Assembly: GCA_965222005.1 (NCBI GenBank)
Contig: OZ244935.1
Coordinates: 5,766,001-5,830,000, forward strand
Reading direction: 5' to 3'
DNA: 64,000 nt
Source of the DNA: CBDCTM01 sp965222005
Lineage (GTDB): Bacteria > Bacteroidota > Bacteroidia > Chitinophagales > Saprospiraceae
The notes under the pieces are model-generated. The model was given only the letters and a program-made list of their open reading frames with translations, was not told the origin of the DNA and made no database searches. The translations under genes were made by a program, and so were the position numbers. The stretch's first letter is position 1. Every line of letters starts with the position of its first letter. This document shows, in pieces, positions 17,099 through 25,818 of the stretch.

Positions 17099-18196
17099 TT
17101 ACCCCCAGATTGCGGGGCCATTGCTTTCATGCTCCAGCAGCCATCGCTTCCTTTCCAGGCCCCCTCCGTAGCCTGTGAGCTTCCCATTCTTGCCTATTAC
17201 CCGATGGCAGGGAATCAAAATTGCCACCCGATTGCTGCCATTAGCCCTCGCTACCGCCCGGACTGCTAAAGGATTGCCCAACTCGGCTGCCACCTTTTGA
17301 TAGGATCGCGTTGCGCCGAATGGTATTTTCAGCAGACTGTTCCATACAGACTGCTGAAAATCAGTACCCGGCGTATGCAGCGGTACTTCAAAGTTTTTTC
17401 GCTCTCCTGAAAAGTATTGCTCCAATTCCTTTTTTACCTGTCTGATGTGTTCATTTTCGCCAACAAGTATTACGGCATTCAATCGCTTTTGCAAATCCTT
17501 TAGCTCCGTTTCGAGCATGCGCCTGTCAGTAAACTCCAACAGGCATAAGCCCTTCACAGAGGCACAGGCAAATAAAGGACCCAGCGGGCTGCCAAACCGC
17601 GACATTAAGATCACCTGCTTGTTTTTGCTATCTTTTGGGGAGCTTCCCACTATTTTTTTGAAGGCATGTCCAAATCCGCTAAGCGATTCGTAGCCTGAAT
17701 TGAATCCGGCGTCCGTCACGGCATTGCCGTTTTGCAGTGCTGAAAAAGCAGTATTAATGCGCAACATTCGCTGATAGGCGTGAAAGGTAATGCCATAGCT
17801 TTTTTTAAACCACCTTCGGATTTGCTCGGGCTTCAGTCCATTTTGCCGCAACTCGTAGTCCTTTAGCTTCATATCATCCTTTTGGTGCAGCAAGTCGAGT
17901 GCCCGCAGAATATAAGGTGGTGGTGAATAGCTATTTTGAGTAGGCTTGCAAATTTTACATGGCCGAAAACCTTTAAGCAGCAGTGTTTTTGGATGGCTAT
18001 GAAATTCTACATTTTCAAATTTTGGTTTTCTAGCACTACAAGTAGAAATGCAAAATATTTTGGTGGTTTTGACACCTACAAAAAAAACGCCTACATATTG
18101 CTTATCTCTATTGAGCAAAGCACGGTAATATTCTTCTTGCTTGTGGGTATTACTAATAAGCATATTTACAAATTTGACTGATAGCAGAAAGTGCAA
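17099..18196 (-). CDS. ada: Ada: DNA repair methyltransferase and AraC-type regulator
   Basis: The 365-residue ORF has all Ada parts. The N-terminal zinc domain has four cysteines (FC, STC, then FRPCKIC) and repairs methylphosphotriesters. Next is an AraC-type DNA-binding domain at about residues 100-180. The C-terminal O6-alkylguanine transferase has IPCHRVIG with the acceptor Cys near residue 330. Methylation of the N-terminal Cys would turn it into an activator of alkylation-repair genes. The true start is probably the ATG 11 codons in (18163), giving MLISNTHKQEEYYRALLNRD, which matches the usual Ada beginning. It converges with the DUF3467 gene. Confidence 0.92.
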   Translation of the reverse strand: MHFLLSVKFVNMLISNTHKQEEYYRALLNRDKQYVGVFFVGVKTTKIFCISTCSARKPKFENVEFHSHPKTLLLKGFRPCKICKPTQNSYSPPPYILRALDLLHQKDDMKLKDYELRQNGLKPEQIRRWFKKSYGITFHAYQRMLRINTAFSALQNGNAVTDAGFNSGYESLSGFGHAFKKIVGSSPKDSKNKQVILMSRFGSPLGPLFACASVKGLCLLEFTDRRMLETELKDLQKRLNAVILVGENEHIRQVKKELEQYFSGERKNFEVPLHTPGTDFQQSVWNSLLKIPFGATRSYQKVAAELGNPLAVRAVARANGSNRVAILIPCHRVIGKNGKLTGYGGGLERKRWLLEHESNGPAIWG

Positions 18197-18246
18197 AGTA
18201 AAGTAGAAGTAGGCTTCTCCTGCAACCGATATTTTGACATACTATC

Positions 18247-18292
18247 CCGATACGAAAGTGGTTTGGGAAAATAAAATCACTTTCTTTATCGG
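18247..18292. other. Strong hairpin between two minus-strand genes
   Basis: CCGATA and GAAAGTG pair with TATCGG and CACTTTC around a 17-base AT-rich loop. It sits between the end of the gene at 18332 and the start of ada. A second stem (AATGGTTTG / CAAACCATT, 18309-18341) overlaps the last codons of the upstream gene. No clean T-run is present on either strand. Confidence 0.45.
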
Positions 18293-18331
18293 CATACCCT
18301 CAAAATCAATGGTTTGTAATAGCACAAATTC

Positions 18332-19762
18332 TCAAACCATTTTATTTTGAGTATATTTTTTCAAGGCTTCATACTTTTGCATCAGCCAGGGGCGATCTGT
18401 AAGCGGATTGGTATTTTGGATTTTGTCTGCCAGGCCGACCATCGATCTTTTATTGCGCTTCATCAGGTCGGCAAGTAGTTGATTGAAATGCTTATATGGT
18501 GCTTTGACGTTGGTGGGGATCAGCTTGTTGCGTTTCAAAAATATATTGAAAGCGGCCAATTGCGATAGCAATGCTTCTTCAGCTCCTTGCTCGTAATATA
18601 TTTTCAGAAACAGCTTACGAGCTCCCAGGTTGTAATGAATATCGGAATATTGAACCTGATGGATGTGCTCCAATGCCGCGTCGTACTGGCGCCGATAATA
18701 ACACAGCTCGGCTAAATTGTAATGCAAAGCATCGGCCCGGAATTCAGCTTCCAGCATCGGCGTGTATTGATGAATGAAGGTTTCCGTCCAGTCGTAACGC
18801 CTCAAGCTGAGGCCCAGTTTTACTACGTTTTTGTAAATCCACGGATTCAAAAAGCCTTTTTCAAATAAAGCTTCTCTTTCAATACCATCCACATATAACG
18901 CCAGTGTTTCGTCGCCAAAGTGTGTATGTCCTGCTCTGATTTTTTGTACACAATAGTTGGCCGCATGTATATAAATGCCGGCCAGCTCCTGAGGCTGTAT
19001 GTGGTCGGCATGCTGGTATATCAGCGATTTTAGGGCATCAAAGTAGTGCGTTTCATCGGCATGCAGTTGTAGTTGTAACAAGTGATAGTAAATGGCAATC
19101 AGTGGTTTTGGCGAAGGGTGCTGATTCAAATAGGCGATCAGTTGCTTTACCAGCGGCTGATGATAATGCACAGCAATTGCTTTTTGCTGAGATAGCATTT
19201 CGCAGCTGTACTTTAGCTTGTTGAGCAAATAATATTCGTCAAGCTGATCGGCTGCCTGCTGAAGGCTGGTGTCATAGCGACGTACATTTTTGCGCAAAAA
19301 CTGCTGGTAGCTTATGTCTGCCAGGCTATATTGTTGCTGATACCAGGCCACATCCTTTTGGGGGGCAGCCATCAGTTTTTTTTGAGTGGTAGTCAATACA
19401 AAATGATAGTGCTTGTCCAGTTTTCGATCCGACAATTCGCTCAGGATATCACATTGCGGTTGTATCAACTGCTTTGTGTAGTGCTGCCAGCCGAGGTATT
19501 GTTCGGCCAATTTCAGCAAAAAGCTCATCAGATAGTGCATCTGTTTTTCATCAAAAGGCCGGTCGGGATAGAGCTGGGCAAAAGCCTTGCGTCGGTCAAT
19601 ATGGCGGGCAGCAAACTTCGGGGCCTGTTTTTTGAGGTAGAGATAAAAATTCAACAGCTCCTTGTTTTTATTAAAAAAAGGAGAAGCTACAAAGTCTTTC
19701 AACTCCCTTAGCTCTCTGCTATTGAGGCTTTTCAGCAAGGCTATGAGCTTACTTTTTTCCAT
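18332..19762 (-). CDS. Unknown all-helical protein (TPR-like), 476 residues
   Basis: I do not recognise a named family. The protein is rich in L, Q, Y, H and K, has no signal peptide or membrane helix, and looks helical throughout. Repeated helix pairs in the C-terminal half have TPR-like spacing (for example LAELCYYRRQYDAALEHIHQV). The N-terminal segment (LIALLKSLNSRELRELKDFVASPFF up to about residue 90) resembles a short conserved module seen at the start of many large Bacteroidota cytoplasmic proteins. It is a single-gene unit with AT-rich DNA upstream (19763-20053), in which I see no clear promoter. Confidence 0.75.
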   Translation of the reverse strand: MEKSKLIALLKSLNSRELRELKDFVASPFFNKNKELLNFYLYLKKQAPKFAARHIDRRKAFAQLYPDRPFDEKQMHYLMSFLLKLAEQYLGWQHYTKQLIQPQCDILSELSDRKLDKHYHFVLTTTQKKLMAAPQKDVAWYQQQYSLADISYQQFLRKNVRRYDTSLQQAADQLDEYYLLNKLKYSCEMLSQQKAIAVHYHQPLVKQLIAYLNQHPSPKPLIAIYYHLLQLQLHADETHYFDALKSLIYQHADHIQPQELAGIYIHAANYCVQKIRAGHTHFGDETLALYVDGIEREALFEKGFLNPWIYKNVVKLGLSLRRYDWTETFIHQYTPMLEAEFRADALHYNLAELCYYRRQYDAALEHIHQVQYSDIHYNLGARKLFLKIYYEQGAEEALLSQLAAFNIFLKRNKLIPTNVKAPYKHFNQLLADLMKRNKRSMVGLADKIQNTNPLTDRPWLMQKYEALKKYTQNKMV

Positions 19763-20053
19763 ATCGGCTATTTGGTTTGTCGCAAATTGGTCATAAAATG
19801 ATGATTTTTTAATAGTTTCAACATTGAAATGAGAAAAAAATATTGAGAAAATCGTTTAAATAAATATATCCTGCTAAAATGGAAAATTTATAAAATTCTA
19901 TAAATCAACCCTTTACAAATAAAAATTTTCACTAAATCAACGAAAATCTATCCCCAAGGTGTCAAAATTTTCTTGAGAAATCAAAAAAAATGTTTTTGTA
20001 CCTTGCTTCGAGCAGGATTAATTTTGTACATGTAGAATTGTAGAACAACAGAA

Positions 20054-21205
20054 ATGCACGATTCCATGCGACTAATCTCATCGCTTTTTCGCCTCCTTGC
20101 TATCCTCGCTATTGCAATTTGCAGCTGCCTGCCAATTGCCTCAGCGCAGGTATGGCCCGGCGACATCAACCGCGACGGGCTGGCCGATCATCGCGATTTG
20201 CTATATCTGGGCTATGCTTATGGAGAGGTGGGGCCTCGCCGTGACAGCCTCAGCATCGAGTGGAGCGCCCAGAATATTCTGGCCAACTGGGATCAACATT
20301 TTCCGGATGCCAACCAAACCAATTATGCCCATGCCGATTGCAATGGTGATGGTATTGTGGATGCGCTGGATATGCTGGCCATCCAATTTAACTTTTTTCA
20401 CTTCAATGACTTTGTAAATCCTTCCAATGTTGAAGAGGGCATCCCCGGCATTGATCCTCCTTTTTCTTTTGCACCTCACGATTCCGCCGAGCCTATTTTG
20501 GAAGGCAGCCTGATGGAATTTCCCATTAATCTGGGCAGTACCGCTCAAAGCATCTCTGATTTCAATGGCATGGCTTTTAGCATCCACTACGATCCGGAAG
20601 CGATTGAACCTGGCAGTATTTGGCTTGATTTTTCAGAAGCATGGCCCAATCCGGATGGCCAAAGCCTTTTACAGTTTCAAAAGAATGATGTAAATGCAGG
20701 CCGCCTGGATATTGCCGTCTCCCGTTTTGGGCAAGCCCCGATAGATGGAGAAGGCCAAATTGCCCGTCTCTCGTTTATCATTGTAGATGACGTGATCGAC
20801 TTTTTGCCTGATGACAGCTTGTTTGTCGATATTCGAATCGAACAGGCAGAAGCCATTGATGGAGATTTTGACCCTATACCCATCGTCAATGATACGCTAT
20901 GGCTCAAAGTGGTATCGCCCGATTACTTCCTGACTTCCAATCGAAAGGCTATCGCTGAAAAAGATTTGCGCATTTTTCCTAACCCGGCAATGGATATTCT
21001 CCATATTCAGGCACCCCGTATGGGTTCGGTCACCGTATCGCTCCATGACCAACTGGGCCGCCAGATCATCAGTCAATCAACTAACAATCAAAGACTTACA
21101 CAGATAGACATTCACAATTTGACAGATGGCGTGTATGTATTGCACATCCAAAGTCACGCGATCAGGCTGAGTCGGAAAATTATTGTAAAGCGGCATGCTG
21201 AATAA
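20054..21205 (+). CDS. Secreted T9SS protein with dockerin-like and cohesin-like parts
   Basis: This 383-residue protein has a signal peptide (hydrophobic core about residues 12-28, ending IASAQ). Two EF-hand-like calcium loops typical of dockerin repeats follow: GDINRDGLADHRDLLYLGYA near residue 35 and DCNGDGIVDALDMLAIQFN near 95. A beta-rich region at about 140-290 resembles cohesin-type domains (FSIHYDPEAIEPG, IARLSFIIVDD). The C-terminus is a T9SS type A sorting domain (LRIFPNPAMDILHI ... DGVYVLHI). It may bind partner proteins on the surface in a calcium-dependent way. The start could also be the fifth codon (20066). Confidence 0.82.
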   Translation: MHDSMRLISSLFRLLAILAIAICSCLPIASAQVWPGDINRDGLADHRDLLYLGYAYGEVGPRRDSLSIEWSAQNILANWDQHFPDANQTNYAHADCNGDGIVDALDMLAIQFNFFHFNDFVNPSNVEEGIPGIDPPFSFAPHDSAEPILEGSLMEFPINLGSTAQSISDFNGMAFSIHYDPEAIEPGSIWLDFSEAWPNPDGQSLLQFQKNDVNAGRLDIAVSRFGQAPIDGEGQIARLSFIIVDDVIDFLPDDSLFVDIRIEQAEAIDGDFDPIPIVNDTLWLKVVSPDYFLTSNRKAIAEKDLRIFPNPAMDILHIQAPRMGSVTVSLHDQLGRQIISQSTNNQRLTQIDIHNLTDGVYVLHIQSHAIRLSRKIIVKRHAE

Positions 21206-21209
21206 CAAA

Positions 21210-21233
21210 GAAGCTGACCCAGGGGCCAGCTTC
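21210..21233 (+). terminator. Terminator-like hairpin after the dockerin-like gene
   Basis: GAAGCTG...CC pairs with GG...CAGCTTC with one bulge each side, directly after the stop codon. The downstream tail is pyrimidine-rich but not a T-run. Confidence 0.45.
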
Positions 21234-21300
21234 TCCTCTCCTGCCGACTAAATTGACAAGAGCTAATTATTACACAGAACCATAAAATTACTTTAAGAAA

Positions 21301-24291
21301 ATGAAAATTACAACCACATGTACCATTCTACTTACCTTATTGCTTAATTGCTGTATAGGTTTTGCTCAATCTTCTTTTACCATCCAGGGTACTGTAACTT
21401 TTGCTAATATTGGTGCTCCTCTTCCAGGTATCGATATTAATTGGGCTTCCGATGACGGAGCCTTTGAGGGAGTCGCTACTTCCGATGAACAGGGAAAGTA
21501 TAGCACTACCATTGATATCCCTGCCGGCGATTACCACACCTTTCAGGTATCCGCTATTGACTTCTGTACGGGTGAGATTTATACGGTGGGAGTCGATAAT
21601 GCACAGGCCGTCGCAATAGCTGATTTCAACCTTTGTGATTTTCTCCCCCCTCCTCCCAATCCTGACTGTGAAGCTTTCTTCGATGTGCAGTCCAATAATC
21701 CCGATAATCCGTTGGAAATCACCTTTACCGATCTCAGTTTCAGCTCTGCTCCTATTTTGGGCTGGTTTTGGGATTTTGGCGACGGCAATGCCAGTGATCA
21801 GCCTAATCCTGTACACACTTATACAGAAGAAGGTAATTATCAGGTCTCCCTCTCAATTGAAACGGACAGCTGTTTTGCCATCAATGAACTAAATATTTGG
21901 GTAGGCAACAATGGTGGATGCATGTGCGATTTTGATTTCGATCCGGTATGCGTGATCTCTCCGGCTGGCGAGTTGCTTAGCTTTCCCAATGATTGCTGGG
22001 CAGAATGTGCCGGCTATACGCCTAATGACTATGTGGATTGTGAAAACGATTGTAACTGTACGACCGAATGGGATCCGGTATGCGTCAATGGTACAGCAGG
22101 TCAGATCCTTTTTCCCAATGCTTGTTTTGCTCAATGTGAAGGCTTTGGCCCGGATGACCTGGTGGACTGCGAAGACGATTGCATCTGTACCGACGAGTGG
22201 GACCCAGTGTGTGTGATTGGCCCGAATGGGGATGTATTACATTTTGGCAACCCTTGTGAAGCGCGCTGCGAAGGCTATACCGTTGATGACTTTGTAAACT
22301 GTGAAGACGACTGCAATTGCGATGATACCTGGGATCCTGTTTGTGTACAGCTAGGTTCAGGCCAGTTGCAGTTTCCCAATGCCTGCCTGGCTGAATGTGC
22401 AGGTTTCACTGCTGATGATTTTGTAGATTGTGAGGATGACTGTATTTGTACTGATGAGTGGGACCCGGTATGTGTAGTTGATGACGCTGGCAATACTATA
22501 CTTTTTGGCAATGCCTGCGAAGCGGTATGCCAGGGCTATACCGCTGATGATTTTGTAGATTGTCAGAATGATTGTCAATGCGATGACATTTGGGATCCGG
22601 TATGTGTATTTACTGCGAGTGGAACTGAGTTATTTCCCAATCCTTGCTACGCCGAATGCGCTGGCTATGGGCCGGATGATTTTGTAGATTGTGAGGATGA
22701 CTGTAATTGCACCTTTGAATGGGATCCGGTATGTGTGGAGACAGCTACCGGCCAGGTTCAATTCCCAAATGCTTGTGTAGCGGAATGCGAAGGATTTAGC
22801 CCCGATGATTTTGTGGACTGCGAAGATGATTGTATCTGTACTGATGAGTGGGATCCGGTGTGTGTAGTAGGGCCAAGCGGTGTGATATTGACTTTTGGCA
22901 ATCCTTGTGAAGCAGCCTGTGAAGGTTTCGGGCCGGATGATTTTGTAGATTGTAATAATTGCGTTTGCGATGATATTTGGGATCCGGTATGTGTGATCGA
23001 TTCTACTACCGGAGCGCAATTGCTGTTTGGAAATGAATGCTTTGCGGAATGTGCCGGTTATGGTCCCGATGATTTTATAGATTGCTTTGATAATTGTCAA
23101 TGCGATGATATTTGGGATCCGGTATGTGTAATCGATGACGCTGGCAATACTTTGCTCTTCCCCAATCCATGTTATGCCGAATGTGAAGGCTATGGACCGG
23201 ATGATTTTGTAGATTGTGACGGACAGGATTGCTGGGTAGATATCATCTATTTCCAAACCAGTTCCGATGAGCTGACCGTCAATTTCGAAGCATTCGTTTC
23301 TACCGACAATGTCTCTGAGTATCTTTGGGATTTTGGCGATGGCAACACCAGCACCGAGGCTAATCCTGTGCATACTTACGCATCAGAAGGTGTTTATGAA
23401 GTTTCGCTCACCGTAGTGACTGAGGACGGCTGTACTGCCGTTGCACACACACACATCTGTGTTGGCGGCGATGGCACAGTAGATCCGCCGGATTGCCAGG
23501 CCTTTTTCTTCTTCACTCAGTCTGACAACGATTTGATGACCTTCGAATTTATCAATTTCTCCTTTGGAAATAATCTGACGTATGAATGGGATTTTGGTGA
23601 TGGCAATACCAGCGATGAGCAAAACCCTGTGCATACCTATGCAGAAGACGGAGCCTACGAAGTCACACTCACTGTAAGCAACGCTAGTTGTAGCAGTAGT
23701 TTCACCATGATAGTAGCCACCAGCCCCGGTATAGTATATGGCGATGAATGCAAAGCATTATTCCTTCCTTTGCTCAATGAAGATGAGCTGGAAGTGACGT
23801 TCATCAATCTCTCCAGCCCTGATGCTATTAGCTATCTATGGAATTTTGGTGATGGAACCATTAGCGATGAGAATTCTCCTGTACATCAGTATGCTGTCAG
23901 TGGTAGCTATGATATCAATCTTACAATCACTACTGCAGATGGCTGTGCAAATACCTTTGAGATGAATGTAAATCTCGAAGATGGCAATTTCACCGGATCG
24001 CCACAATTCTTTGTGGTCAATACTAAAGATCCTGGCTTTTTACACACTGTAAAACTGGCTCCCAATCCGGCTACAACCGAGGTCCAGCTGAGCTTTACCA
24101 GTAAGTTGGCAATAGAGGCCGATGTACAGATAATCAGCCTGGCCGGCCAATTGGTCAGCAGCCAGCACACCAGTATCAGCAATGGCGAGAATGTACTAGA
24201 GGTCGCTGTTGATGAATTGGAAGGTGGGTTATACTTCCTTCGGATAGTATCAGAAGAATATAGTAAGAGCTTCAAATTTGTAAAACAATAA
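21301..24291 (+). CDS. Secreted T9SS protein with ten Kazal-like units and four PKD domains
   Basis: This 996-residue protein begins with a signal peptide ending near CIGFAQ. Then come a carboxypeptidase-regulatory-like beta domain (about 25-115) and one PKD domain with WFWDFGDGNASDQPNPVHTY (about 120-200). Ten cysteine-rich units of about 43-46 residues follow (about 207-643), each with C-x5-DPVC... FPN-x-C-x-A-x-C-x-G ... DDFVDC. Three more PKD domains follow (WDFGDGNTS type, about 645-895), and a T9SS type A sorting domain (KLAPNPATTEVQLSF) ends the chain. The cysteine units closely follow the Kazal protease-inhibitor layout. An exported surface inhibitor or a disulfide-locked stalk are both possible. 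Confidence 0.85.
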   Translation: MKITTTCTILLTLLLNCCIGFAQSSFTIQGTVTFANIGAPLPGIDINWASDDGAFEGVATSDEQGKYSTTIDIPAGDYHTFQVSAIDFCTGEIYTVGVDNAQAVAIADFNLCDFLPPPPNPDCEAFFDVQSNNPDNPLEITFTDLSFSSAPILGWFWDFGDGNASDQPNPVHTYTEEGNYQVSLSIETDSCFAINELNIWVGNNGGCMCDFDFDPVCVISPAGELLSFPNDCWAECAGYTPNDYVDCENDCNCTTEWDPVCVNGTAGQILFPNACFAQCEGFGPDDLVDCEDDCICTDEWDPVCVIGPNGDVLHFGNPCEARCEGYTVDDFVNCEDDCNCDDTWDPVCVQLGSGQLQFPNACLAECAGFTADDFVDCEDDCICTDEWDPVCVVDDAGNTILFGNACEAVCQGYTADDFVDCQNDCQCDDIWDPVCVFTASGTELFPNPCYAECAGYGPDDFVDCEDDCNCTFEWDPVCVETATGQVQFPNACVAECEGFSPDDFVDCEDDCICTDEWDPVCVVGPSGVILTFGNPCEAACEGFGPDDFVDCNNCVCDDIWDPVCVIDSTTGAQLLFGNECFAECAGYGPDDFIDCFDNCQCDDIWDPVCVIDDAGNTLLFPNPCYAECEGYGPDDFVDCDGQDCWVDIIYFQTSSDELTVNFEAFVSTDNVSEYLWDFGDGNTSTEANPVHTYASEGVYEVSLTVVTEDGCTAVAHTHICVGGDGTVDPPDCQAFFFFTQSDNDLMTFEFINFSFGNNLTYEWDFGDGNTSDEQNPVHTYAEDGAYEVTLTVSNASCSSSFTMIVATSPGIVYGDECKALFLPLLNEDELEVTFINLSSPDAISYLWNFGDGTISDENSPVHQYAVSGSYDINLTITTADGCANTFEMNVNLEDGNFTGSPQFFVVNTKDPGFLHTVKLAPNPATTEVQLSFTSKLAIEADVQIISLAGQLVSSQHTSISNGENVLEVAVDELEGGLYFLRIVSEEYSKSFKFVKQ
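21919..23232 (+). repeat. Ten tandem Kazal-like cysteine units
   Basis: Each unit is about 130 bp and carries six cysteines with the block DPVCV and the block N-x-C-x-A-x-C-x-G. Units 3, 5 and 8 share the opening CTDEWDPVC, and units 6, 9 and 10 share CDDIWDPVC, so duplication probably involved more than one unit at a time. Confidence 0.85.
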
Positions 24292-24310
24292 CACAAAGTT
24301 GAGTATATAG

Positions 24311-24344
24311 AAAAAGCGGCTTCCTTTTGGAGGTCGCTTTTTTT
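24311..24344 (+). terminator. Terminator after the Kazal-like gene
   Basis: AAAAAGCG-CTTCC pairs with GGAGG-CGCTTTTT around TTTT, followed by a T-run, 20 bp after the stop codon. Confidence 0.8.
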
Positions 24345-24392
24345 ATATAGAAGTTTGAAATTATTTTGATTTTATTTTTTTTGCAAAAAGAT

Positions 24393-24773
24393 ATGTTCAG
24401 ATTACTCGTTTTTGTTCTTCTGGTTAGTTTTCCTATACTCCTTTTTCCTCAAAATCGCCCGTTATCCTATTTCTCGCAAATGTGTTACTCAGAAGGTTTT
24501 TCATCTAACCTTGGCATGGGGGAAATCAGTGTTCCTTCAAGAGAGGAGCTGATAGTTTATCCCAATCCAACCAACGGTCTTCTTCAAATCAAAATGCCAC
24601 AAAACGAAAAACTGGCTTCTGTTACTGTTTGGGATATGAAAGGAGAAGTCAAATTATCGAGTTATACACCAAACCTAAGTTTGAATGTGTCGTCCCTACC
24701 CAGTGGTATTTATCTATTGGCGATCCGGACAATAAAGGGTCAAGTTTCAAGATGTCGCTTCGTAAAGTATTAA
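24393..24773 (+). CDS. Very small T9SS cargo protein: signal peptide plus sorting domain
   Basis: I chose the ATG at 24393 because it begins a signal peptide (MFRLLVFVLLVSFPILLF, cleavage near PQ). An upstream in-frame ATG at 24366 is possible. After a short linker of about 35 residues the rest is a T9SS type A sorting domain: ELIVYPNPTNGLLQIKM, VTVWDMKGEV, and LPSGIYLLAI...RCRFVKY. There is almost no passenger. It could be a tiny secreted peptide, the end of a decayed larger cargo gene, or a decoy or regulator for the secretion machine. The gene has its own terminator upstream and converges with ruvB. Confidence 0.7.
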   Translation: MFRLLVFVLLVSFPILLFPQNRPLSYFSQMCYSEGFSSNLGMGEISVPSREELIVYPNPTNGLLQIKMPQNEKLASVTVWDMKGEVKLSSYTPNLSLNVSSLPSGIYLLAIRTIKGQVSRCRFVKY

Positions 24774-24782
24774 AATAGTTCC

Positions 24783-25814
24783 TTAAAATAACTTACCGCT
24801 CTTCGAAGGGGGTACTACTCCCAGATGTTCGTACGCCCGATGAGTTGCTTCGCGGCCACGTGGCGTGCGGTGGATATAGCCTTCCATGATTAAGAAAGGC
24901 TCATGCACTTCCTCGATAGTGCCCGGCTCCTCCCCCACTGCGGTGGCAATCGTGTTGATCCCTACCGGCCCTCCTTTGAACTTGTGGATGATGGTTGACA
25001 AAATTTTGTTGTCCATCTCATCGAGGCCGCCACTGTCCACATTGAGTGCTTCCAGACCATAGTTGGCGATCTCCAGACCAATGGTACCATCTCCCTTAAT
25101 CTGGGCGAAGTCGCGGATACGGCGCAGCAGCGAATTAGCAATACGCGGGGTGCCCCGGCTACGCCTTGCTATCTCACTGGCACCATCCTCGGTGATAGGC
25201 AAATCGAGGATGCCTGCAGAGCGCTTGACGATTCTTTTCAGTGTTTTTACATCATAATAATCCAGGTGGCAATTGATGCCAAAGCGGGCGCGCATCGGAG
25301 CGGTTAGGAGCCCCATGCGGGTAGTAGCTCCTACCAAGGTGAATGGATTGAGCGTGATCTGTATGCTCCGTGCATTGGGTCCGCTGTCGATCATGATGTC
25401 GATGCGATAATCTTCCATAGCAGAGTAGAGGTACTCTTCGATAACCGTATTGAGCCGGTGAATTTCATCAATAAAAAGTACATCGCCTTCTTCGAGATTG
25501 GTGAGGAGGCCTGCAAGATCGCCTGGTTTTTCAAGAACCGGGCCTGAGCTCATCTTCATATTGGCGCCCAACTCATTGCTAATGATGTATGAGAGGGTAG
25601 TTTTGCCCAGCCCGGGCGGACCATGTAGCAGGACGTGATCAAGAGCCTCGCCCCGTAGTTTGGCCGCAGCAATAAACACGCGGAGGTTGTCCACAATCTT
25701 TTGCTGCCCCCGAAAGTCATCCAGCACCTTGGGGCGCAAGGCCCTTTCTACCTGCTGGTCTTCGCTGGTAAATTGCTCATCGGTAGGATCGAGATTTGGA
25801 TTTTGCATAGCCAT
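24783..25814 (-). CDS. ruvB: Holliday junction branch-migration helicase RuvB
   Basis: This 343-residue protein has Walker A GPPGLGKTT near residue 65, Walker B LFIDEIHRLN near 113, and sensor 1 VGATTRMGLLTAPMRARFG with the arginine finger region. The C-terminal winged-helix domain ends with HRTPRGREATHRAYEHLG. RuvB forms hexameric rings that drive RuvA-bound Holliday junctions by ATP hydrolysis. Length is as usual. The four-repeat lipoprotein gene lies just upstream on the same strand (4 bp before the ruvB start), so they may share a transcript. Confidence 0.96.
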   Translation of the reverse strand: MAMQNPNLDPTDEQFTSEDQQVERALRPKVLDDFRGQQKIVDNLRVFIAAAKLRGEALDHVLLHGPPGLGKTTLSYIISNELGANMKMSSGPVLEKPGDLAGLLTNLEEGDVLFIDEIHRLNTVIEEYLYSAMEDYRIDIMIDSGPNARSIQITLNPFTLVGATTRMGLLTAPMRARFGINCHLDYYDVKTLKRIVKRSAGILDLPITEDGASEIARRSRGTPRIANSLLRRIRDFAQIKGDGTIGLEIANYGLEALNVDSGGLDEMDNKILSTIIHKFKGGPVGINTIATAVGEEPGTIEEVHEPFLIMEGYIHRTPRGREATHRAYEHLGVVPPSKSGKLF

Positions 25815-25818
25815 AAAT

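Noticed and set aside
22630..23373. 247-codon minus-strand ORF in the Kazal-like gene
   Set aside because: Result of the cysteine-unit repeats on the other strand; no supporting signals.
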